Shown in pieces: positions 15,472 through 21,417 of a DNA stretch of 21,417 bases. Source of the stretch: Desulfobacteraceae bacterium (GTDB taxonomy: Bacteria; Desulfobacterota; Desulfobacteria; Desulfobacterales; Desulfosalsimonadaceae); NCBI GenBank assembly GCA_021162325.1, contig JAGGYV010000112.1, positions 1-21,417 of the forward strand. Direction: 5' to 3'. A program made the position numbers and the translations under genes. The notes under the pieces were generated by a model. That model worked only from the letters and a program-made list of their open reading frames with translations, ran no database searches and was not told where the DNA came from. Position 1 is the first letter of the stretch. Each line of letters begins with the position of its first letter.

Positions 15472-15515
15472 ATCCAAATGATAATTTGGATATCTCTTAA
15501 CACAACATCTTGTGT
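15472..15515. terminator. Two hairpins between convergent genes
   Basis: In the 138-nt convergent gap, ATCCAAAT (15472-15479) pairs with ATTTGGAT (15484-15491), and ACACAA (15500-15505) pairs with TTGTGT (15510-15515). The stems are AT-rich and lack long T-tracts, so a role as a bidirectional transcription end is only suggestive. Confidence 0.35.
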
Positions 15516-15518
15516 CAA

Positions 15519-17849
15519 TCATTTCTGTTTTGATGTTTTATTAATTACTTCAATGAGTTCATGACCCATCGCGTATTCCGGGTATGCTGAAATAATTTTC
15601 TCAGCAAACGGTTTTGCTTTGAACGGCTGTTCGGTATTTAAATAATATGTCGTCATAGCATAGAGAGAATCCAGATTATCAGGTTCAATTTTCAGTGCAT
15701 ACAAAAAGTACTTTTCCGCTTCTGACTGTTGATTTATGCTCTGGAGCAAAAGGCCCAGGTTATAATGAACCCGCGCATTATTCGGCAAGCCATCGGCGGC
15801 AAGCGTCAGGTAATGAACCGCCTTAATGGGTTCTTTCTTTTCTACAAGCAACAGGCCCAGCGAATAAGCCAGTTCGTGCATATCCGGCCTGATTTCATAG
15901 GCCTGTTTTAACAATTTTTCTGCTTTATCATTTTCACCTGTCTGATTGTAAAGCATTGCCAGATTCACTTTGGCCGGATAGAACACGTCATCAATGGCAA
16001 TGGATTTTTTGTAATGTTTTTCAGCTGTCTTAAGGTCACCGAGATTGCTGTAAAGAAGGCCCTGGTTAAACTGGGCCTGGGGAAAATCACCGGCATAGGC
16101 CATAGCTCCCTTATATTCGCTTAAAGCGGATTCAAAAAGTTTTCGTTCATTTTCTTTTAACACATTTTCTGAAACCGGACTCAGGCACATGGCCGCTTCC
16201 ATGCGGACAGCTTTGGCCGGATCATAGAGCAGGGGTAAGGCAAATTGGAGTCGCTGTTTTTCATCTAAAGAAAATCGGCTGAACGTCCGGATTGCGGCAT
16301 GACGAATCATGGATTCATCATCAGCCAGCGCACGTTCTAAAGCCTGAAGGCTCTTTTCCTCCGGATAGGAAATCAGCATGGAAACCGCTGTGGCTCTGAC
16401 GATTACCGGAAGCAGAATGTCATCGGCTGTTTTGACCAGAATATCCACTGTTTCCGGTTTTCCTTCACGGGCTGCGGCCATGGCAGATCCATAATGAGGT
16501 TTGCGGGTCTGACCATACCATTTGGTCATATAATCGATTGACCATTGACCATCTTTATCAGCATGACACTGATTGCAGGCATTAGGGGTTTTATCAGCCA
16601 TGCTTAAATCCGGTCGAGGCACCCGGATGCTGTGATCCGGCCGGTAGTCAATGCCCATGTAATAACGGCCGGGCATGTGACAGCGTTCACATTTTGCGCC
16701 CTCACCAACATCTATGACGGTTCCGTCTGCCAGTTTAACCGGGTCACCTTTTTCTCCTTTTTGTTTATGAAAATGATCTTCTTTGTTGTCATACACATCG
16801 GCTCGATGACATTGCAGGCAAAGCGCATTTCCGTCATTTATACGCTTTAAACTGTGCACATCATGACAATCGCTGCACCGGACATTGTTGTTATACATCT
16901 TGCTCTGGAGAAACGACGCATACACATAAACTTCTTCCAGGATCTGGCCGTCCGGGAAATACATCCCTTCGGTCAGCAGTTGGGGAAGCATAAAATCTAA
17001 AGCATCGGTTTGCGGATGCTGATAATCACCTAAAAAAGACCGGCGGGCATGGCATCGGGCACAGAGTTCCACCAGATTTCTTGAATTTAAACCCCGGGTT
17101 TTGACAATCAGGCCAAAATTTTCCGTATCCGGTCTTGCCATTTCCGGCATTTGAGCCCATTCCAGGTGTTTCGATGCGGGCCCGTGGCACGCTTCACAGG
17201 AAACATCGATTTCCGACCAGGTGGTGTTATATGAATCTGTTTTTTGATCATACCCTTTGACCAAGTGGGTAGAATGGCATTCTGCGCACATGCCGTTCCA
17301 GTTCTGTGCCTGGTTGGTCCAGTGCAGCCAGTCATTAACCGGGATATCCTGGTCCGGATACAGGTGATACCATTTTTTTTTTACGACATCCCAGGCAATG
17401 GTCAGGCACTGCAGCCTGCCACCAGGAAACGGGATCAAATATTGCTGCAATGGATAGGCACCAAACGTATGGGTGATTTCAAAATCAGCCATTTTGCCAC
17501 CGGGCCCCAATGTGTTAATATAAAATTTTTGATCTTTTTTAAAAAATCTTGATGTCATGCCGTTATGTTCAAAGACAGCATTGTTAAAATCACCCAGAAC
17601 CGTCTGTTCATCAGCCACATCCATGGCAAGATCATGATGTGATCCGTTCCATTTATCATATTCCGGTTTGTGGCAGTCAATGCATGCTTCTCTACCCACA
17701 AATGCAGCTTGGGCCAATGGACTTTTTGAGGCATCTTCCCGGTTTCTTATTTCCTCCTGATATAAGCATAAGTAAAACGGAATAGCCAGTACAATGACCA
17801 GTGTGGCAAGAACGCCAATGATTTCCCATTTTTTAAGATCTTGAGTCAT
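15519..17849 (-). CDS. Membrane-anchored octahaem cytochrome c with HEAT and TPR repeats
   Basis: Predicted periplasmic electron-transfer protein, 776 residues, held by an uncleaved N-terminal helix (about 10-30). Eight CXXCH haem sites are visible at residues 56, 188, 218, 263, 325, 344, 387 and 425, in a cytochrome c554/doubled-CXXCH-like domain. A HEAT-like helical region (about 470-560) and about five TPR units (about 575-770) follow, suggesting a protein-docking arm. It is the last gene of the Rieske/cytochrome b operon, 37 nt after the Rieske gene, so it is the likely electron acceptor of that complex, replacing cytochrome c1. No ribosome site is obvious. It could instead be a terminal reductase; no lysine-ligated CXXCK site is present, which argues against an NrfA-type enzyme. 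Confidence 0.9.
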   Translation of the reverse strand: MTQDLKKWEIIGVLATLVIVLAIPFYLCLYQEEIRNREDASKSPLAQAAFVGREACIDCHKPEYDKWNGSHHDLAMDVADEQTVLGDFNNAVFEHNGMTSRFFKKDQKFYINTLGPGGKMADFEITHTFGAYPLQQYLIPFPGGRLQCLTIAWDVVKKKWYHLYPDQDIPVNDWLHWTNQAQNWNGMCAECHSTHLVKGYDQKTDSYNTTWSEIDVSCEACHGPASKHLEWAQMPEMARPDTENFGLIVKTRGLNSRNLVELCARCHARRSFLGDYQHPQTDALDFMLPQLLTEGMYFPDGQILEEVYVYASFLQSKMYNNNVRCSDCHDVHSLKRINDGNALCLQCHRADVYDNKEDHFHKQKGEKGDPVKLADGTVIDVGEGAKCERCHMPGRYYMGIDYRPDHSIRVPRPDLSMADKTPNACNQCHADKDGQWSIDYMTKWYGQTRKPHYGSAMAAAREGKPETVDILVKTADDILLPVIVRATAVSMLISYPEEKSLQALERALADDESMIRHAAIRTFSRFSLDEKQRLQFALPLLYDPAKAVRMEAAMCLSPVSENVLKENERKLFESALSEYKGAMAYAGDFPQAQFNQGLLYSNLGDLKTAEKHYKKSIAIDDVFYPAKVNLAMLYNQTGENDKAEKLLKQAYEIRPDMHELAYSLGLLLVEKKEPIKAVHYLTLAADGLPNNARVHYNLGLLLQSINQQSEAEKYFLYALKIEPDNLDSLYAMTTYYLNTEQPFKAKPFAEKIISAYPEYAMGHELIEVINKTSKQK

Positions 17850-17886
17850 TTTATTATTTCAATCGCTGACATAAAAAACCGGTTCA

Positions 17887-18396
17887 TTACGAATACACCA
17901 CCTGAGACGTTTCAAAGCGGCTTCTTTTGATCTTCTTGTTTGTATTTACTTTTACGACCCCGTTCTCAATGAATAAGTCAAAAATATCCAACGGTCTGGG
18001 TGCCGGGGATTGCAACACCTCCCCCTTGATATTAAAAGATGATGAATGACACGGGCATTTAAACTGTTTTTCTGATTCAACCCACGGGACGGTGCACCCA
18101 AGATGCGTGCATTTTCGTGACAGCGCCAAAAAACCACCATCTTCTAACCGGACAAGATAAAACTGCCCTCTTCTAAAAGCAGTCACCGAATCATTTTTAA
18201 AATCATTTCCGACACCAGCAGTGACCACTCCGCCGAAGGACTCGTCTTTGCCTTGTTGTTTTCTTGGTTTCAGATAGGCAAAAATAACCCCTACGATCTC
18301 TGCCAGTGCAACAAACCCCAAACCGATCCATATTTTTTTTAAAAAGCCTCGGCGGCTTTCTGTCGTTTTCTCAATCTTTTCTTTTTTATCAGTCAT
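17887..18396 (-). CDS. Rieske [2Fe-2S] protein of a bc-type complex
   Basis: High-potential iron-sulfur subunit, 169 residues. A short basic N-terminus with twin arginine (RRGFLKK, 15-21) precedes one membrane helix (about 22-42), consistent with Tat-dependent insertion. Cluster ligands are Cys96, His98 (CTHLGC), Cys114 and His117 (CPCH), with Cys101 and Cys116 placed for the usual disulfide. The second box reads CPCHSSSF rather than CPCHGS. It lies between the cytochrome b and octahaem cytochrome genes; the palindromic repeat upstream ends about 9 nt before its ATG, so the ribosome site (weak GGA) lies at the edge of the repeat. Confidence 0.94.
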   Translation of the reverse strand: MTDKKEKIEKTTESRRGFLKKIWIGLGFVALAEIVGVIFAYLKPRKQQGKDESFGGVVTAGVGNDFKNDSVTAFRRGQFYLVRLEDGGFLALSRKCTHLGCTVPWVESEKQFKCPCHSSSFNIKGEVLQSPAPRPLDIFDLFIENGVVKVNTNKKIKRSRFETSQVVYS

Positions 18397-18400
18397 GATA

Positions 18401-18561
18401 GTTCCGTAAAAAGTCAGATTTCGACGGCAAAGAATAAAAGTTCACCAATCTTAAGAATTGGCAAGGCGCGCAAATCCTGAGTAATGATTTGTACTTATCG
18501 TACCATGAAGCAGCGAATGATGCAGCGTAACGCAGAATTTGGACTTTTTGCGAAGCCGTCA
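18401..18561. repeat. Long copy of the intergenic palindromic (MITE-like) repeat
   Basis: Ends CGTAAAAAGTC (18405-18415) and GACTTTTTGCG (18542-18552) are inverted repeats with one mismatch, followed by AAGCCGTCA. Internal smaller inverted segments include CCAATCTTAAGAATTGG (18444-18460). On the complementary strand it starts TGACGGCTTCGCAAAAAGTC. It fills the whole gap between the cytochrome b stop and the Rieske start, so it is transcribed within the operon. It has no open reading frame of note. Confidence 0.88.
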
Positions 18562-18562
18562 G

Positions 18563-19900
18563 TCATAGTCTTTTAATCGTTGCGATCTCATTGATTGATA
18601 CCTCCCACGGCCAGCACAATGCCATCCCCGAACCCCTGAACCATATGCCGGCAATTGTGAGCACCATAAACGTAACCAGGAGAAAAATACATATTGCCTG
18701 AATGCATTCATCTGTTGTTGCGGTAAACCTTCGTTTAATCCACCCATAAAAAAACAGAATAAATGCCAGTACAAGAACAAAAGGAATAACCCCATCAGTA
18801 ACAGTTGGAGATATTTCCGGAAACCAGTATAAAAAAAGTGAAGCATGTTCATCTGCAATAATCATCAACGGTATAAGTGTCAGGGAGGTGCATAAAGCAG
18901 CAATGCCTGTCTTTCGCCCGTTGGCAGACAAAAACCAGGTGCCGCCGCCACTATTGGCAGATTTCAAAAAAGGCAGGTATGTCAGCCAGAGTACCAGGAA
19001 TAAAGGAATGATAAAAACAGCAAAAAACGGGTGAAAATGCTGAAGGAGTTCCTGCAGGCCTGAGAAATACCATGGCGCCTTTGTGGGATTTGGGCTCAGA
19101 CCCGGATTGGCCTGGCCGTAAAGCGGTGCATTCATAAACACAGAAACTATCATCAGGCCGGCAATAAGGACCAGGGCCGCTGTAACTTCACGGGTTACAA
19201 GATGAGGTACGGTTGCTAACTTTTTCTGCTTTTCTTCGTCTTTGCCATTCAAGCCAACCGGCTCAACAACGCCGCCAGCTTTTCTCACTCGCCAAAAATG
19301 GAACGGCAGCAAAATCATAAGTGCAACAGGCACCAGGGCAATATGAATGGCGTAGAAATTGGATAACGTTGCCTGGCTGATGTCAGGCCCTCCGAGAATC
19401 ATTTCCCGAACAGGTTGCCCGACATATGGAATATACTCAAACATGCTGGCACAAATGGTTATTGCCCAGAATGATAACTGGTCCATTGGCAGCAGATACC
19501 CTGTAAAGTTTGAAATCATCACGCACAAAAACAGGCCTAAACCGATCCACCAGTTGGTATTTCGCTGATTGTGATAAGCACCGGTAAAAAACACCCTCAG
19601 CATATGGAAAAAAACAATGACAATAAGAAGGTTCGCTCCCCAGTGGTGCAGATTTCGGATCAATCTTCCGAACAGCACTTCCTGCTGAAGCATCCGTATC
19701 GAATCATAGGCTTTACTCATTTCTGATGAATAAACAAACAACAAAAGAATACCGGTAATCACCTGCATGAGAACAAGGACCAGCGCACTTCCGCCGAGCC
19801 CCCAGGTATGTGTAGGTCTTAATACATTTTCGGAAATTGACGGCGGGTGAATGTGGTAAAGAAAATTTCTCTTTTTAGGTATTTTTCGATTGTTTGTCAT
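18563..19900 (-). CDS. Cytochrome b (b6 plus subunit IV fused) of a menaquinol-type bc complex
   Basis: Quinol-oxidising dihaem membrane subunit of 445 residues. The b6-like part has haem ligands His85/His99 (NLHHWGAN...FFH, 14 apart) and His186/His201 (15 apart, the spacing of b6-type rather than bc1-type proteins). The subunit IV-like part starts near 255 with further helices to the C-terminus, including NPTKAPWYFSGLQELL (271-286). At the Qo-site position where most relatives have PEWY, this protein has APWY (275-278). It is the first gene of the operon, with the order cytochrome b, Rieske, cytochrome c instead of Rieske first. No strong ribosome site is visible. Confidence 0.93.
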   Translation of the reverse strand: MTNNRKIPKKRNFLYHIHPPSISENVLRPTHTWGLGGSALVLVLMQVITGILLLFVYSSEMSKAYDSIRMLQQEVLFGRLIRNLHHWGANLLIVIVFFHMLRVFFTGAYHNQRNTNWWIGLGLFLCVMISNFTGYLLPMDQLSFWAITICASMFEYIPYVGQPVREMILGGPDISQATLSNFYAIHIALVPVALMILLPFHFWRVRKAGGVVEPVGLNGKDEEKQKKLATVPHLVTREVTAALVLIAGLMIVSVFMNAPLYGQANPGLSPNPTKAPWYFSGLQELLQHFHPFFAVFIIPLFLVLWLTYLPFLKSANSGGGTWFLSANGRKTGIAALCTSLTLIPLMIIADEHASLFLYWFPEISPTVTDGVIPFVLVLAFILFFYGWIKRRFTATTDECIQAICIFLLVTFMVLTIAGIWFRGSGMALCWPWEVSINEIATIKRL

Positions 19901-20283
19901 TATATCGATTAAGTAATTAGAAGCGGTTCATGGTGTTTCTTCATCACTGTCATTGAAACAAACGTTACAATGATATTGAAAAATTCTGATTCAGTTCGTT
20001 GGAAGTGTTCCCCACGGCCGCTTCCGGGTAAAAAAACGACAAATCAGAATTAGTCGCTGAACGAAAACCCCTAAGCCAAGTTGTCATTACGAGGAGAGAG
20101 GAACGAACGACGAAGTAATCTCCTGTCATTAATGGGATTGATTTGGTCGTATCCGTCCCTGCGACGCCAGCGGCGTGGCTCGCAATGACAGAAAATTCAT
20201 AGTTGAGGGACTTTCCTTTCAATCACGAATTAAGCGTTATTATATCACAGTTTTCCTTGATACAAAACAATTAACCGTATCAA
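19901..20283. repeat. Gene-free leader region with palindromic repeats upstream of cytochrome b
   Basis: A 383-nt stretch with several inverted repeats and no convincing gene. AATTCTGATT (19982-19991) pairs with AATCAGAATT (20042-20051). TGTCATTACGAG (20082-20093) pairs with CTCGCAATGACA (20179-20190) with one mismatch; this is the widespread GTCATTGCGAG type of chromosomal palindromic repeat. TTGATAC (20257-20263) pairs with GTATCAA (20277-20283) just after the hydrolase stop and may help end that transcript. Confidence 0.75.
20239..20247 (-). promoter_or_regulatory. Extended -10 promoter for the cytochrome b operon
   Basis: On the - strand this reads TGATATAAT, a perfect extended -10 (TGn followed by TATAAT). 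There is no good -35 at 16-18 nt, which an extended -10 can tolerate. It would start a transcript about 330 nt upstream of the cytochrome b ATG, running through the palindromic repeats. Confidence 0.5.
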
Positions 20284-21105
20284 TTAGGATGCAATAAATT
20301 GCCGAATAATCCTGTAAAACAAATCAGGCGCCTCTATAGGGACACAATGGCCGGTGCTATGAATCTGTTCCCATTGACCTCCCAGATGCCTTACAAGTTG
20401 TTCTGCCGCATTATCAGGAACCATCAGGTCATCAGATCCAGTAATCACCAGAGTTGGGATTTGAAAAGAAAATGTCGTTGTCGAAAGGTCGGGATAGGTT
20501 TGCAAGGCTTTTAATTGTGTAAGAAGCGATTCTTTATTGTTTCTTTTTGCAATGGCTTTTGCCATAGCCTTTTTGAACGGTTGTTTTTTCATGGAAAAAT
20601 AACTACCCAAAAGATAGGGAAGTAAATACTCCGCCATACTTTCTTTCCCATTTTTCTCTAAAATATTTATGGCTGTCTGAAAAATCTGATGCGTGTGTGC
20701 GGTTGTTTTCATTGCAATGCCGCACAGAATCAAACTTTTCACTTTTTGGGGATGGCGTTTGGCAAAGGCCAAAGAAATTCTGGCACCAAGGCTTATGCCG
20801 ATGAAATGCGCCTTTTTTATTTTAAGAAAAGATAATAAATCGGCAAGGTCTTTGGCATGCTGGTCCAATGTCAGAAGAAGGTCGCCTGAATCGCTATTCC
20901 CCTGGGACCTGGCATCATAGGTGATCACATGATATGCGTCTTTAAATTTCTCAACCTGGTATTTCCAAAACAAAGAGGTCTGTGTAAATCCATTTAAAAA
21001 TACAATCGTTGGATTATGTTTTATGGGATTATGTTTTGCCTGATCACTATTGTGTAATTCAAAGAACAGGCGGCAGCCATCTTGTGTTTGATAATATGGC
21101 ATCAT
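20284..21105 (-). CDS. Alpha/beta-hydrolase
   Basis: Predicted cytoplasmic alpha/beta-fold hydrolase, 273 residues. Nucleophile elbow GISLGA has Ser105; the acid is probably Asp225 or Asp226 in TGSDDLMVP; the catalytic base is His253 in STGHCVPIEAP. The oxyanion region is FLNGFTQTS (36-44). These features fit the broad 3-oxoadipate enol-lactonase/BioH-like group, but the substrate cannot be assigned. Residues 24-32 read KHNPIKHNP, a short in-frame duplication. The start could be either of two adjacent ATGs. It lies 18 nt after the ACT-domain gene and is probably co-transcribed with it. Confidence 0.9.
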   Translation of the reverse strand: MMPYYQTQDGCRLFFELHNSDQAKHNPIKHNPTIVFLNGFTQTSLFWKYQVEKFKDAYHVITYDARSQGNSDSGDLLLTLDQHAKDLADLLSFLKIKKAHFIGISLGARISLAFAKRHPQKVKSLILCGIAMKTTAHTHQIFQTAINILEKNGKESMAEYLLPYLLGSYFSMKKQPFKKAMAKAIAKRNNKESLLTQLKALQTYPDLSTTTFSFQIPTLVITGSDDLMVPDNAAEQLVRHLGGQWEQIHSTGHCVPIEAPDLFYRIIRQFIAS

Positions 21106-21123
21106 TAACCCATGCAGCGTCTG

Positions 21124-21417
21124 TCAATCGGTTATAAATCGGAGATCCAGATCCATTTTTTTAGCTGATTTTTCCACTTCAGCTTTCACCTTTGAGACTA
21201 TCGCTTCATCCTGGACTTCGGCCGTTAGGGAGAGATTAAAAAGAGGATCGCCGGAGTGAGGCGCATTGGTTATTTGCGTATCCAAAGACTGAATATTTAA
21301 GTTAAACTGATGCAGCAAATGAACAACCTCTTGAACAATGCCGGGATGATCCATAGCCTGTACTTCGATAACAAGCGGTGTTACCTTTTTTTCAGGTAGT
21401 ATGGATGGGTCTTGGGC
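21124..21417 (-). CDS. ACT-domain protein, GcvR-like (5' end cut by window)
   Basis: The C-terminal 97 residues are visible and the frame is open to the window edge, so the ATG at 21354 is internal. An ACT fold is seen from the VTPLVIEVQAMDHPGIVQEVVHLL stretch onward, with NLNIQSLDTQI and a predicted final strand ending RFITD. The DHPGIV and LNIQSLDT motifs fit the second ACT domain of GcvR-type proteins (putative regulators of glycine cleavage). The N-terminal domain, which would settle the family, is outside the window. Confidence 0.75.
   Translation of the reverse strand, partial: AQDPSILPEKKVTPLVIEVQAMDHPGIVQEVVHLLHQFNLNIQSLDTQITNAPHSGDPLFNLSLTAEVQDEAIVSKVKAEVEKSAKKMDLDLRFITD

Noticed and set aside
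19965..20222. 85-residue open frame on the - strand upstream of cytochrome b
   Set aside because: It runs across the palindromic repeats of the leader region, has no ribosome site and no recognisable domain; the frame is most likely open by chance.

Overview
The window looks like a chromosomal segment from a strictly anaerobic sulfate-reducing bacterium, most likely of the Desulfobacterales. This rests on gene content only: a dsrC-type sulfur-carrier gene, an Rnf complex, Hdr/Flox electron-transfer proteins with in-frame UGA (selenocysteine) codons, a siroheme decarboxylase and a multihaem cytochrome partner. No taxonomic marker such as rRNA is present.

Region 1 (1-4080, + strand) is the 3' part of an rnf operon in the order D-G-E-A-B. 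rnfD is cut by the window edge and rnfC would lie upstream. RnfA carries an unusual C-terminal tail of about 55 residues, and a tandem/inverted repeat element sits between rnfE and rnfA. A REP-like palindrome doublet (4091-4186) separates rnfB from the convergent miaA gene (4214-5146, - strand).

Region 2 (5386-13488, + strand) is the centre of interest: a soluble flavin/iron-sulfur electron-transfer locus. It begins with a 1482-residue HdrA-like protein (HdrA module + GltD/NfnB-like NAD(P)H module + second HdrA module) that is read through a UGA at codon 60. Next is an MvhD-like [2Fe-2S] protein read through a UGA at codon 67. Two 4Fe-4S proteins and a PyrK/HydG-like FAD/NAD(P)H/[2Fe-2S] oxidoreductase complete a Flox-like set. 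Both UGA codons are followed at 21-23 nt by hairpins with a G-rich apical loop, as expected for bacterial SECIS elements. No hdrB or hdrC is present. The next gene is dsrC (13674-13991), with its own likely promoter, a strong ribosome-binding site and a strong intrinsic terminator. A plausible picture is NAD(P)H-linked, possibly bifurcating, electron flow among NAD(P)H, ferredoxin and a thiol/disulfide partner. Rnf could couple the ferredoxin/NADH pair to ion transport. DsrC as the partner is an inference from position only.

Region 3 (14082-15380, + strand) holds an AhbA-type siroheme decarboxylase, which feeds haem synthesis, and a nitrilase-superfamily amidohydrolase. Region 4 (15519-19900, - strand) is a menaquinol-type Rieske/cytochrome b operon ending in a membrane-anchored octahaem cytochrome c with HEAT/TPR repeats. 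Region 5 (20284-21417, - strand) holds an alpha/beta hydrolase and the end of a GcvR-like ACT-domain protein.

The intergenic regions are unusually rich in palindromic repeats. One family is present twice, as a long copy (18401-18561) and as an internally deleted short copy (13493-13545), which is MITE-like. No tRNA, rRNA, CRISPR array or transposase gene was recognised.
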